From the NCBI RefSeq assembly GCF_029892105.1, contig NZ_JARZAJ010000019.1, forward strand, positions 103,945-167,944: a stretch of 64,000 nucleotides of DNA, in the 5' to 3' direction. The stretch comes from Kitasatospora sp. GP82 (GTDB taxonomy: Bacteria > Actinomycetota > Actinomycetes > Streptomycetales > Streptomycetaceae). The notes under the pieces are model-generated. The model saw only the letters and a list, made by a program, of their open reading frames with translations, made no database searches and had not been told where the DNA came from. A program made the translations under genes and the position numbers. Below, one piece after another: positions 54,418-62,300 of this stretch; the first letter of the stretch is position 1; every line of letters begins with the position of its first letter.

Positions 54418-54552
54418 TTAGACATCGGCGGCCTCCGATCGAGCCAGGTAGGGCAGGAACAGCCACCGGTTGGCGGCTATCGCGACCAGCGACCAGCCGG
54501 AGGTGACGGCGCAGGACGCGAAGAGGGCGAAGAACACAAGGTCGAGCGACAT
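54418..54552 (-). CDS. 44-residue membrane peptide (Spd-like)
   Basis: A short gene, ATG 54552 to TAA 54418-54420, encodes MSLDLVFFALFASCAVTSGW followed by LVAIAANRWLFLPYLARSEAADV-type sequence: one long hydrophobic helix and a charged tail. It sits between the SpdB-like gene (21 bases downstream) and upstream small genes, all on the same strand, which is typical of tiny spd genes. A TAA stop is rare in this genome. No family assignment. Confidence 0.6.
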   Translation of the reverse strand: MSLDLVFFALFASCAVTSGWSLVAIAANRWLFLPYLARSEAADV

Positions 54553-54594
54553 ATCGGCCTCACTGGTAGGGCGGATGGGAAGAGCGGGCCTGAG

Positions 54595-54775
54595 CTATTT
54601 GCCGGGTTGCGGTGGAGGCGGCAAGAGCAGCTGGAACGTCAGCTCCGGCAGTGCCTCGACCACGCCAGCCGCGACCGCGGCCGGGGTCTCGGGGCCTGCG
54701 CCTTGGGGGATGTCCACCGCGGCCGCATCCAGCTGCCGCGCGACGCGGCAGGCTGTAGAAGGTCTGCCGACTCAT
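54595..54775 (-). pseudogene. Small element gene, probably frameshifted
   Basis: ATG 54775 overlaps the upstream stop (ATGA) and gives MSRQTFYSLP, but the same frame then turns Arg/Gly-rich. Another frame continues plausibly as RVARQLDAAAVDIPQGAGPETPAAVAAG and VVEALPELTFQLLLPPP to TAG 54595-54597. One base gained or lost near 54745 would explain this. The reconstructed product has about 60 residues; function unknown. Confidence 0.4.
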
Positions 54776-55068
54776 GCAGTCGCCTCCGTCCGAACCGGAT
54801 GGCGGAGCAGAGCGCGACGGGCAAGAGGGACAGCCTCCAGCAACGCCGCCGCGTACGCTGCGAGTTCAGGCGGTTCGGCGTCCAGATCCGCCAGAATGCC
54901 GCGAGCGGCGTCCAGCCGAGCCGCGCGCGTCGCGTCGGACTCGTCGGGTCGACCGAGCAACAGCTCGCCGAGGAACTCGGGAAGCAGTTCGTCGGAGTCG
55001 ACCCCAAGGGACAACCCCTCGAACTCAGCGGCGATAGCTTCTTCCTGACGGCCAACAACTGTGCGCAT
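54772..55068 (-). CDS. Small acidic protein of the conjugative element
   Basis: A 98-residue, strongly acidic helical protein (QEEAIAAEFEGLSLGVDSDELLPEFLGELLLGRPDESDATRAARLDAARGILADLDAEPPELAAYAAALLEAVPLARR). ATG 55068 follows AGGAGATCC, a good ribosome binding site. It lies in the minus-strand unit with the Spd-like genes and overlaps the next small gene. Acidic, DNA-mimic-like or regulatory roles are possible but not shown; no family recognised. Confidence 0.65.
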   Translation of the reverse strand: MRTVVGRQEEAIAAEFEGLSLGVDSDELLPEFLGELLLGRPDESDATRAARLDAARGILADLDAEPPELAAYAAALLEAVPLARRALLRHPVRTEATA

Positions 55069-55154
55069 GGATCTCCTGTCTCCTGAACGGGATGGGAGAG
55101 CCAGGGCAGCGGGCTTCTTTGACCCGTCGACCGCCGCCGCTGGCCAAGAAGCAT

Positions 55155-55526
55155 TCAGATGCGGATCCGCCGCGGGCCGGTGATCCGCAGGTACAGCTGG
55201 AGCAGAGCCATGACAGCCGAGTAGGAGCCGAAGCCGGTCAGGACCGACAGCAACCAGCCGCCGCGTGACGCCGCTTGGCAACCAAGGAGGCCGGCGATGA
55301 CGGCAATGCCCATGCACGCCAAGGCCACCAGGCTCCGGCCGGTTGTCGTCATCTTGGGGCGACGACCGACGACCTCAAGGTCGTACGGCTTGACGCGACG
55401 CAGTTCCCCTCCGGAGAGCTGCAGAACCACAAGGTTGTCGTCGCCCACCTGGCCGGCGACGCCAGCCACGGTGGCCAGCTCCATGTCCGTGCGGTCTCGG
55501 ACCACGTCACCGATAGCAAGCTGCAT
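55155..55526 (-). CDS. Small membrane protein with N-terminal SH3-like domain
   Basis: A 123-residue protein. Residues 1-60 look like a small beta-barrel (QLAIGDVVRDRTDMELATVAGVAGQVGDDNLVVLQLSGGELRRVKPYDLEVV), and residues about 68-115 contain two membrane helices, then a basic tail (GPRRIRI). ATG 55526 is preceded by AAGGGGGGA. It is the first gene of the minus-strand tra/spd unit, and its promoter faces that of the GntR gene, so it is a likely target of that repressor. Family not known. Confidence 0.65.
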   Translation of the reverse strand: MQLAIGDVVRDRTDMELATVAGVAGQVGDDNLVVLQLSGGELRRVKPYDLEVVGRRPKMTTTGRSLVALACMGIAVIAGLLGCQAASRGGWLLSVLTGFGSYSAVMALLQLYLRITGPRRIRI

Positions 55527-55668
55527 CGGGTCCCCCCTTGGGAAGTTGCGGCAGGAAGCCAAGCGCGGGTGCAGGGTCCGCCCTCGGCGCTTTCCAGGCC
55601 ACCGTTCGTCAGATGACGAGCAGGCATGGCCCTCCAGGCCTAGCAACTCATCAAGAGATCTTCTCCTC

Positions 55669-55738
55669 AAGTCCTCTTTATGAGTTGCTCAGAACTATGA
55701 CCCGCATCTCCTTCACTCGTCAAGTCCTCTTGAGGACT
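55669..55738. promoter_or_regulatory. GntR-type operators between divergent element genes
   Basis: AGTCCTCTTGAGGACT (55723-55738) is a perfect 16-bp palindrome, and a half-site AAGTCCTCTT recurs 53 bases to the left at 55669. Both lie between the divergent tra/spd unit and the GntR gene, the expected place for a KorA/KorSA-like repressor to block transfer genes. Confidence 0.65.
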
Positions 55739-55782
55739 CGTATGCTGTGTGTCAAGCGTTGCGTTAAGGACGGTGATCACCA

Positions 55783-56571
55783 ATGGCGAAGGTGTACGAG
55801 CGGATCGCGGACAACCTCCGTCGACTGATCCGCGCAGGTGAGCTGAAGCCTGGCGACCGGCTACCCGCCGAGACGAGCCTCGCCGAGCAGTACGGCAAGA
55901 GCGTGCCGACTGTCCGCCAGGCGCTCTCGCTACTGCAGGCCGAAGGGCTGATCGAGAAGAAGCACGGCCGCGGCAACTTCGTGCGCCTCCCCCGCAAGCT
56001 GGTCCGCCGCACGAATGACCGGCACCAGTGGGAGAAGGACCGTGCACGTGAGCCGCTGGCGCAGCGGGCGCAGACCGGCGCCACCGAGCGCGACACCGGC
56101 CTGCAGCTGGACGACCTCGTCTTCTCTGCCGACTACCAGGAGATCAAGGCGGACGAGGAGCTGGCAGCGGCCTTCGGTGTCCCCGAGGGGACGCCTCTCC
56201 TGCAGCGCACCTACCGGACGCGGTACCGCGCGGAGGCCGCCCCGTTCAACCTGACCCGCTCCTACCTGGTCCACGACTTGGTCGCCGGCAATCCGGACCT
56301 GTTGGACGGCACGAAGGAGCCGTGGCCAGGGGGCACTCAGAACCAGCTCTACACCGTCGGAATCGAGCTGGACCGAGTGGTCGAACGCGTCACCGCGCGT
56401 CCGCCGACGGCAGAGGAGGCAGAGGAGCTGGAACTGCCACCCGGGACCGCCGTCCTGATGCTCCGGAAGACCTCGTACGACATCAACGACCGCGTTGTGG
56501 ACATCTCCGACGTCACTCTGCCCGGCGACCGCACGGAAATGCTCTTCACCACTCAACTGGAAAGGTGGTGA
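55783..56571 (+). CDS. GntR-family repressor with UTRA domain
   Basis: A 262-residue regulator. The GntR winged helix covers residues 1-72 (KVYERIADNLRRLIRAGELKPGDRLPAETSLAEQYGKSVPTVRQALSLLQAEGLIEKKHGRGNFVR), and the UTRA ligand-binding fold about 95-255 (VPEGTPLLQRTYRTR; FNLTRSYLVHDLV; LELPPGTAVLMLRKTSYDINDRVVDISDVTLPGDRTEM). In Streptomyces plasmids and AICEs such proteins (KorA, KorSA, TraR type) silence tra genes. The palindrome upstream fits autoregulation. The stop overlaps the glycosyltransferase GTG (GTGA), so the two are coupled. Confidence 0.88.
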   Translation: MAKVYERIADNLRRLIRAGELKPGDRLPAETSLAEQYGKSVPTVRQALSLLQAEGLIEKKHGRGNFVRLPRKLVRRTNDRHQWEKDRAREPLAQRAQTGATERDTGLQLDDLVFSADYQEIKADEELAAAFGVPEGTPLLQRTYRTRYRAEAAPFNLTRSYLVHDLVAGNPDLLDGTKEPWPGGTQNQLYTVGIELDRVVERVTARPPTAEEAEELELPPGTAVLMLRKTSYDINDRVVDISDVTLPGDRTEMLFTTQLERW

Positions 56572-57335
56572 GTGCCGTGCAGCGACGCATCGTCGTTATC
56601 ACCGCCGTTCACCCGCCGGCCGCCCCTTACTTGCCGGATGCCTACAAGTCCCTCTGCGAGCAGAAACTCCCGGAGGGCTGGGACTGGCACTGGATCATCC
56701 AGGAGGACGGCACGAGCGACGAGGTCGCCCCTTACGTGCCCGACGACGCCCGGGTCAGCTTCCACCAGGGCCGACCGGGGCGCGCCGGAGTCGCCCGGAC
56801 GATGGCCCTGGCGCACGCGGACGGCGAGTACGTCAAGATCTTGGACGCCGACGACATGCTGCCGCCCGGCACTCTGACGCGGGATCTCGCCGCTCTCTCC
56901 GCCGACCCCACCCTTGGCTGGGCGACATCGCGGGTTCTCGACCTGCTGCCCGACGGCTCGACCGTCGGCTTCGACCAGGACCCGCCGGAGGGTCCGATCG
57001 AGCGCGGGGCCGTACTGGACCACTGGAAGGCGCACAGCTTCCGAGCTCAGGTGCACCCGGCAACGCTCTTTGTCCGGAGTGAGTTGCTCCTCGCACTCGG
57101 CGGCTGGATGGCCCTTCCCGCCTCGGAGGACACGGGCCTCCTGCTGGCGTTGAGCAGCGTCAGCCGCGGCTGGTTCACCCCCGAGGTCGGGCTCCTCTAC
57201 CGTAAGTGGCCCGGCCAGGCGACCAGCCAGGCTGCCCACGCCGACGCCGTCGAGCGCGATGCACGCATGGCCGTTGTGGAGGCCAGGGCCCGCACACTGG
57301 CCCAGCTCGGCTGGAGCTATCCGGCAGGAAGCTGA
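56568..57335 (+). CDS. Family 2 glycosyltransferase
   Basis: A 255-residue GT-A fold enzyme: VVITAVHPPAAPYLPDAYKSL at the N-terminus, WHWIIQEDGTSDE, GVARTMALAHADGEYVKILDADDMLPPG carrying the DxD metal motif, and HPATLFVRSELLLALGGWMALPASEDTGLLLALS with the acceptor-side Glu-Asp. It has no membrane anchor. It would transfer a sugar from a nucleotide donor, with donor and acceptor unknown. GTG 56568 overlaps the GntR stop. A glycosyltransferase co-translated with the transfer repressor is an accessory gene in this backbone, perhaps altering envelope or an antibiotic; this is inference. Confidence 0.87.
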   Translation: MSAVQRRIVVITAVHPPAAPYLPDAYKSLCEQKLPEGWDWHWIIQEDGTSDEVAPYVPDDARVSFHQGRPGRAGVARTMALAHADGEYVKILDADDMLPPGTLTRDLAALSADPTLGWATSRVLDLLPDGSTVGFDQDPPEGPIERGAVLDHWKAHSFRAQVHPATLFVRSELLLALGGWMALPASEDTGLLLALSSVSRGWFTPEVGLLYRKWPGQATSQAAHADAVERDARMAVVEARARTLAQLGWSYPAGS

Positions 57336-57396
57336 GCGGACTCCGCTGCCTTGATCAACGGTCTTCGCAGCACGAGGCGCAGACAACGCGAACGCG

Positions 57397-57435
57397 CAGT
57401 GCCCGGGCTTCCTGTGAAAGGACGTCAGGGCACTG
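57397..57435 (+). terminator. Terminator hairpin after the glycosyltransferase
   Basis: CAGTGCCC and GGGCACTG form an 8-bp stem, with a CCTG/CAGG pair inside the 23-base loop, 62 bases after the stop. Confidence 0.45.
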
Positions 57436-57595
57436 CCCGTTCGGATGCTGTCAGTCGTCGCAGTGTGGGTGGCCTGGCTGATCTCCCGGCCGGAGACTGG
57501 CCGGGACAGCTGCTCTTCCGCACGCTGATCAATCTTCGCTACGAACCGTCGGGCGAGTTTCTCCGCGCAGCCCGGAACTCACTGCCCGAGCTGTT

Positions 57596-58177
57596 TCATC
57601 TCCTGGCCGACTCTTCACCAGCGGGACGGACACGCACCGCGTGGGACCGTCCGGCCATGCTGAACGCAAGGCACAGCGCGCCATCGCGCTGGATGAACTC
57701 CGTTACGTGCTCGACCGCGTCAGGCCGGGTGAAAAAGTACCGGAAGGCGTCTGCCTGGACCGGGTCGAGTGGCAGGGCTGCCAGCGCGCCCCACACTGCG
57801 GTGAGTGCGTCAGGCATGCGGTCGAACGTCGCAGGAGGCGCAATGCCCTCGATCTCGACCGTCACTCGCCTTGTGCCAATACCTGCCCTTTCCACTTGCG
57901 CAACCCCTCTCGCACAGTCGAGTTCGGCCCAGACCGCCTGAGCGTCCGAGCGGTACCAGTGGCCGTACCGGTCCGCCTTGGCGAGCAGATCAAGGATCAC
58001 CAACTCCGCCTCCTCGCCGATGCCGTGGGGAACCACCGCGTTCACCCGGTAGCCGCCGCCGTCCAGCTGCGCGACCCACATCCCGGTTCCCGTGACCTCG
58101 ATCAGGCGCAGCGCGAGCGCGAACATCCGCGCCGCCGTACCGCCGTCTGCGTCACCCGACGCGGCCCGCTCACTCAC
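57596..58177 (-). CDS. Hypothetical protein coupled to an HATPase gene
   Basis: A 193-residue soluble protein of mixed helix and strand (FALALRLIEVTGTGMWVAQLDGGGYRVNAVVPHG; AELVILDLLAKADRYGHWYR; VEIEGIAPPATFDRMPDALTAVWGALAALPLDPVQADAFRYFFTRPDAVEHVTEFIQRD). I do not recognise the family. GTG 58177 overlaps the upstream HATPase gene by 8 bases, so the pair is probably translated together, and it ends a minus-strand unit of GntR, HATPase and this gene. Confidence 0.6.
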   Translation of the reverse strand: MSERAASGDADGGTAARMFALALRLIEVTGTGMWVAQLDGGGYRVNAVVPHGIGEEAELVILDLLAKADRYGHWYRSDAQAVWAELDCARGVAQVERAGIGTRRVTVEIEGIAPPATFDRMPDALTAVWGALAALPLDPVQADAFRYFFTRPDAVEHVTEFIQRDGALCLAFSMAGRSHAVRVRPAGEESARR

Positions 58178-58616
58178 CCCGAGCTCCAGGTGCCGCCGCA
58201 ACCTCGGCCCAGACCAACTTCCCGATGCCGCCCTCGCGCGGGCCGCAGCCCCACCTGGCAGAAAGCTGCTCGACCAGCCACAGGCCGCGACCCGCCTCCT
58301 GGTCCGCGCCCGAGGGCGGACACACGGTCGGCAGTTTGCTGCTGGCGTCGTGTACCTCGATCCGCAGCACATCGCACAGCAGCTCGAACCGGACCAGGAT
58401 CAACCGGCCAGGTGACGTACGCGCGTGCTGGACGGCGTTGGTCACGAGCTCGCACACCACCAACTCGCCGACAAAACCGTACGGTTCGCCACCTCCCAGG
58501 CCGGCGAGGAAGTCGCGCAGCAGCCTCCGGGCGGAACCCGCCGACTTTCGATGGCGCGACAACCAGACCTGCCGCACCGCAGTGACCTCAGCACTTCCGA
58601 ACATGACCTCCGTCAT
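58170..58616 (-). CDS. HATPase (anti-sigma RsbW-like) protein
   Basis: A 148-residue GHKL-fold protein of the RsbW-like group so numerous in streptomycetes. The N box is ELVTNAVQHA with Asn60, and the G box is AGRGLWLVEQLS (residues 108-119). Expected D-x-G-x-G elements between them are reduced to VHDASSKLP. The family phosphorylates anti-anti-sigma factors and binds sigma factors. Its ATG overlaps the GntR stop (ATGA 58613-58616), an unusual coupling of a GntR-type regulator to an anti-sigma-like kinase. The partner factor is not nearby. Confidence 0.83.
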   Translation of the reverse strand: MTEVMFGSAEVTAVRQVWLSRHRKSAGSARRLLRDFLAGLGGGEPYGFVGELVVCELVTNAVQHARTSPGRLILVRFELLCDVLRIEVHDASSKLPTVCPPSGADQEAGRGLWLVEQLSARWGCGPREGGIGKLVWAEVAAAPGARGE

Positions 58617-59344
58617 CGCCCGGCCTCCGTCCAGATCGGTTCGCACGTGGTGAAGCGAGCGTTCGCGCGGTCACTCGGGAGTACGAGCAGGGCACCTTCC
58701 ACCACGCGACCGCTGACGTCGGTAGAGGTGCGCTCGATCGCCAGAACGCACGTCCTGGTGGTGAGGCGCAGCGCCTCCGCCTCCTCCCTGGTCGGGATAC
58801 GGACGGCGATCCGCTCACTGCAGGAGGCGATCTGTACGCCCGACGCCACCAGCTCTTCGCGGACGTCTTCACCCCAGGGCGACCGTCCGGTCCGAGGCGG
58901 GTCCACCTGCAGGCCGCTCGGCACATAGACGCGCGTCAAGCTGCGTGGGAGACCGTCCTGCTCGCTGAGGTAGACGCACTCGATCAGCAAGGTGCCCGGC
59001 AGCACCTGCAGAAGCGACGGCAGCACGCCGTACGCCTCGACCTCGCTGACGCGGAAGCCAATGTTCAAGCCAGGGGCGGCGGCTTGCTCCGCCGCTGCTG
59101 CCGTCCGACCGCTGACGTACGTAATCGGCTGGATCGGACGGCGGACGAAGTTGCCGCTCCCGTGGACCTTCTCCACCAGCCCTTCGTCCTGCAGTACGTC
59201 CAGGGCCCGCCGCAGGGTCGGCCTACCCACGCTGTAGGCACCGGCGAGGAATTGCTCCGAGGGCAGTCGACTGCCGACAGGGAGTAGCCCCGTCGTGATA
59301 CGACGCCGCAGGTCGTCAACTACGTGGAGATAGCGAACAGCCAT
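58613..59344 (-). CDS. GntR-family regulator with UTRA domain
   Basis: A 243-residue regulator. The GntR winged helix covers residues 1-70 (YLHVVDDLRRRITTGLLPVGSRLPSEQFLAGAYSVGRPTLRRALDVLQDEGLVEKVHGSGNFVRR), and the UTRA-like domain about 90-240 (VLPGTLLIECVYLSEQDGLPRSLTRVYVP; IAVRIPTREEAEALRLTTRTCVLAIERTSTDVSGRVVEGALLVLPSDRANARF). ATG 59344 fits the family start; an upstream GTG (59356) with AGGAAG is an alternative. It leads a three-gene minus-strand operon with the HATPase and the hypothetical protein. Confidence 0.86.
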   Translation of the reverse strand: MAVRYLHVVDDLRRRITTGLLPVGSRLPSEQFLAGAYSVGRPTLRRALDVLQDEGLVEKVHGSGNFVRRPIQPITYVSGRTAAAAEQAAAPGLNIGFRVSEVEAYGVLPSLLQVLPGTLLIECVYLSEQDGLPRSLTRVYVPSGLQVDPPRTGRSPWGEDVREELVASGVQIASCSERIAVRIPTREEAEALRLTTRTCVLAIERTSTDVSGRVVEGALLVLPSDRANARFTTCEPIWTEAGR

Positions 59345-59485
59345 GGATGCGCTCACCACTTCCTGTCGATCACAACGGGGAGCGCGCGCCCGGCAGTTCG
59401 GCGGCACCGACTCAACGGTCCGGCAAGCTGCTGTCTGGCCGAGGCGGTAATACGGCAGAAAAGATCCAGCACGCTGGTCAGCTCC

Positions 59486-59782
59486 CTACGGCTGATGGCA
59501 GAACCCTCCGTCGGCGAGCACTCCGGCCGTTGCGGGGGTCGCGGGGGTATCTCTGCGGACTGCGGCCCATGCGATCTGACCGCACTTGGCACTCGTGACG
59601 AGCCCGAACCTGTCGGCTGCTTCCAGTAGCACCAGGAGGGCCGCCCACGACTCGACCGTGGTCGAGCCCGACACCTCCACTTCAATGCATGCATGATCGC
59701 GGTGGTCCTTCACTTGTGGATTGAGCCCAAGGGCCGAGAGGCCGGCAACGATGCGGCCAGCAACCGCTTCAGGCGAAGACAC
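59486..59782 (-). CDS. Small hypothetical protein of the element
   Basis: A 98-residue protein with an alternating strand and helix pattern (AVAGRIVAGLSALGLNPQVKDHRDHACIEVEVSGSTTVESWAALLVLLEAADRFGLVTSAKCGQIAWAAV). GTG 59782 follows GAGGGG and lies 79 bases from the divergent GntR gene, with an inverted repeat between them, so it is probably controlled by that regulator. The family is not recognised. The tail after residue 80 is Thr/Ala-rich. Confidence 0.6.
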   Translation of the reverse strand: MSSPEAVAGRIVAGLSALGLNPQVKDHRDHACIEVEVSGSTTVESWAALLVLLEAADRFGLVTSAKCGQIAWAAVRRDTPATPATAGVLADGGFCHQP

Positions 59783-59823
59783 ACGTCACCCCTCGGTCGC
59801 CTTCGGCTACTCTGAGCGAAGCT

Positions 59824-59850
59824 AGTTCACTAGATTAGACCTAGTGGACT
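59824..59850. promoter_or_regulatory. Inverted repeat operator upstream of third GntR gene
   Basis: AGTTCACTAG-N7-CTAGTGGACT, ten-base arms with one mismatch, in an AT-rich spot 12 bases before the GntR ATG. The CTAGT/ACTAG core resembles GntR-type operators. It would control this gene and the divergent small gene. Confidence 0.6.
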
Positions 59851-59861
59851 AGATTTTCCAC

Positions 59862-60617
59862 ATGCGCGAGCAACCTCCCTACCTCCGCCTTGCCGATGCC
59901 TTGCAGCAGCGCATCGCGAGCCAGGAATGGTCACCCGGAGACCGGTTGCCGTCTCGGGCTCAACTCGCACAGGAGTTTGGCGTTGGCGACAACGTCGTCC
60001 GGCGCGCGCAGGAGCTGTTGATCGCTCAGGGCGTCCTGGAGGGCCGTGCCGGGTCGGGGACCTACGTGGCCAGCCCCCGCAAGCGGGTGCGGCTGGTCCG
60101 CTCCAGGGCGCGCGAGGAACGCGGAGGCTCGCCGTTCCAGTCGGACATGGCCGGCCTCGGCAAGCGGGGAACATGGGAGAGCTGGACCGAAGCCAAGGCC
60201 CCTGCCTCTGCGGAAATCGCGGCACGCCTCGGCATCGCGGAAGGCGGGCCCTGCGTCCGCACGACGTACGAGTTCTTGGCCGACAACAAGCCCGTTCAGA
60301 TGTCGACCAGTTGGGAACCGCGCAGCATCACGGCCGGCACGATCATCGTGCTACCTGAAGGCGGACCGTACGCCGGCATCGGAGTGGTCAAGCGCATGGC
60401 CGAGATCGGCATCACGGTCAGCCACGCCGTGGAGGAGCCGGAGCCACGGCACGCGACCGACGAAGAGGCGTCGCTCCTGGGTGTGCAGCGAGGCGCGCTC
60501 GTCACCCACATTCGGCGTACCTACTTCAGCGACGACGGCCGTCCGGTGGAGACCGCGGACATCATCATCCCTGCCTCGCTCTGCGAGCTCGTCTACGAGG
60601 TGCCGATCAACCCCTGA
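59862..60617 (+). CDS. GntR-family regulator with UTRA domain
   Basis: A 251-residue regulator. The GntR winged helix covers residues 1-75 (YLRLADALQQRIASQEWSPGDRLPSRAQLAQEFGVGDNVVRRAQELLIAQGVLEGRAGSGTYVA) and the UTRA domain about 100-250 (GIAEGGPCVRTTYEFLADNKPVQMSTSWEP; LLGVQRGALVTHIRRTYFSDDGRPVETADIIIPASLCELVYEVPI). A long basic linker (KRVRLVRSRAREER) follows the HTH. It is the third GntR/UTRA regulator within 5 kb, each with its own operator. It stands alone on its strand. Confidence 0.88.
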   Translation: MREQPPYLRLADALQQRIASQEWSPGDRLPSRAQLAQEFGVGDNVVRRAQELLIAQGVLEGRAGSGTYVASPRKRVRLVRSRAREERGGSPFQSDMAGLGKRGTWESWTEAKAPASAEIAARLGIAEGGPCVRTTYEFLADNKPVQMSTSWEPRSITAGTIIVLPEGGPYAGIGVVKRMAEIGITVSHAVEEPEPRHATDEEASLLGVQRGALVTHIRRTYFSDDGRPVETADIIIPASLCELVYEVPINP

Positions 60618-60883
60618 ACGGCCTGTGTAGCCCTTGGCGCAATTCGCAGGTCAACCCACGCCAAGTCAGGCATGCGACGAGGGCTGAAACACGGGCAGTG
60701 GTATCACGGCTGTCACAGTGTCACCTCTCCCCGCTTCCGCTGCACTGGTCGACCGAGCCCAGCCCTGCAGCCCTGTTGCAGCTCTCCGGAAGCGCGACCG
60801 AGCAGCACGGCCTTGACAACAGAATCCCGGCCTGCAGTCTGGCCATTGGTAGGGACACCGGGTGCACCGCGCTCCTAGAATCC

Positions 60884-60899
60884 TCAAGACATCAAGACA
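60884..60899. promoter_or_regulatory. TCAAGACA direct repeat, possible operator or promoter
   Basis: Two adjacent TCAAGACA units followed by ACTT lie upstream of the hypothetical membrane protein gene. The same CAAGAC/GTCTTG type of sequence is common in promoters of GntR-controlled element genes. Confidence 0.4.
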
Positions 60900-60921
60900 A
60901 CTTCCTGTCTCGGGGGATGAG

Positions 60922-61506
60922 TTGGGGGCTACCGAACAGCTGGTGACGATCGCTGCCGTCCTGCTGGGTGCACTAACGTCGCACGTCACCACCCGCTCGA
61001 CGGAGAGGATGCGCAAGCAGCACGAGCTGCTGACACGGTGGGACGACAAGAAGCTCCACGCCTACGAGGGCTATATAGACAAGATCAGGTCGAGCATCTT
61101 CCTCGCCGTGCAGCTCTACGAACACAGGGAAGGCATCCACGCCAGCAACAAGAGCGAGCAAGAGCTCACCTTGGAGCTATCCGACGCCGGCTGGCAACGA
61201 GGCCGGGCCTTCGAACGGATCATGCTGCTCGGCGGCGACGAAGTCGTGGAAGCGGCGCATCAACTCAACGCGGCAGCGCTCGAAGTCGACTGGCAGGCCG
61301 ACGGTAAGGTGCCGGGAACCCTGGACGAATGGCGCGCCCGGAACCGAGCCGTGTTTCGCGCGATCAATGAGTTCCACGACGCCGCCCGCCAAGACCTCGG
61401 CGTGCAGGGCAACGTCACCGGCGAGAAGCACCCGGAGCGCGACCTCCTGCTGCCGCCAGCGCGGAGTGGCAGGGATGAGCAACCCTGGCTGTCGGAAAGG
61501 GGATGA
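60922..61506 (+). CDS. Hypothetical membrane-tethered helical protein
   Basis: A 194-residue protein with one N-terminal helix that may be a membrane anchor (ATEQLVTIAAVLLGALTSHV), then a long, charged helical domain (TERMRKQHELLTRWDDKKLHAYEGYIDKIRSSIFLAVQLYEHREGI; LTLELSDAGWQRGRAFERIMLLGGDEVVEAAHQLNAAALEVDWQADG; DEWRARNRAVFRAINEFHDAARQDLGV). This layout is frequent in actinomycete mobile elements; no function is known. TTG 60922 is preferred because GGGGGATGAG precedes it and promoter-like repeats lie at 60884; the frame extends to GTG 60862. Confidence 0.6.
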   Translation: MGATEQLVTIAAVLLGALTSHVTTRSTERMRKQHELLTRWDDKKLHAYEGYIDKIRSSIFLAVQLYEHREGIHASNKSEQELTLELSDAGWQRGRAFERIMLLGGDEVVEAAHQLNAAALEVDWQADGKVPGTLDEWRARNRAVFRAINEFHDAARQDLGVQGNVTGEKHPERDLLLPPARSGRDEQPWLSERG

Positions 61507-61893
61507 CGGCCGGGTCGGACCTTGACCGCGAGCAGGCCCGCGAGCGCGGCGAACTCGCTGGCCAGCCTGCTCTTGCCGACGTCGTCTTCGTTGTCCCAGG
61601 CGAGCGTCTTGGGCGGTGGCCGCCCCGGCCAGTGAGGAGTCGCCAGTGGCCGTCGATCAGGTCGCCGGTCTGCCGAGAGGGCAGCATCCGGGCGGCGATC
61701 ACCCGCGAGTGGCCCGACACGATGATCAGCACCGGGGGACGGCCCGACTGACCGTAGCCGAGCGGGATGTCCACCGGCGGGAACTAAAGCTCGCACTGGG
61801 TGAGCTCGCTGGGCTGGTAGACAGCCTTGGAGACCGGGTCGGCCGGCAGGTAGGCCGACCGCAGCTCGCGCACGCGCTCTTTGCGGATTGTCA
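61507..61893 (-). pseudogene. IS21-family transposase (istA) remnant, frameshifted
   Basis: Over three frames the minus strand reads ERVRELRSAYLPADPVSKAVYQPSELTQCEL, then DIPLGYGQSGRPPVLIIVSGHSRVIAARMLPSRQTGDLIDGHWRLLTG, then PKTLAWDNEDDVG and SEFAALAGLLAVKVRPGRHP. This is the catalytic core region of IS21 IstA transposases. Frameshifts lie near 61785 and 61640; the N-terminal HTH and C-terminus are missing and no istB is present. Confidence 0.75.
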
Positions 61894-61899
61894 TCCCGC

Positions 61900-62175
61900 G
61901 CTCACAGTGTCGGCAAGGTGGCGGTGCCGGCCGACTTCGACCCTCCCTCGACGGGGAGAGGCGAGGTCTACGGCAAGCAGGGCTCGGACGGGACGCATCC
62001 GTCGAACTTCTGCGTCTGGACCAGCCGGTCCGGCGATCAGGTATACGTCGAATGGGATCTCTTCCGCACCCGGCCGCGGCAGAACCGGAGCCGAGCAGGC
62101 GAGCCGGAGCTACGAGGGCCTCTGCCTCCGCGGCAAGACCGACGCCCCGAACTGCCCTCCCCGTCGGCAGCGATG
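61900..62175 (+). pseudogene. Possible secreted-protein fragment
   Basis: One frame reads VGKVAVPADFDPPSTGRGEVYGKQGSDGTHPSNFCVWTSRSGDQVYVEWDLFRTRP; another continues ASRSYEGLCLRGKTDAPNCPPRR to a stop near 62175. The four Cys and beta-like pattern resemble the C-terminus of a small exported protein with a frameshift near 62080. The 5' part is missing. No family recognised; tentative. Confidence 0.35.
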
Positions 62176-62300
62176 ACTCTCCACACACGGCAAGTTCGCC
62201 GGCTCCGCGGTTTTGTCACAGGTTTGACGGCCCGTTACGGAGGTCAGGGGACGTGGGGATCTTCCACGGGCCATAATGGCGGGAGTCGATGGAGGGGTAC

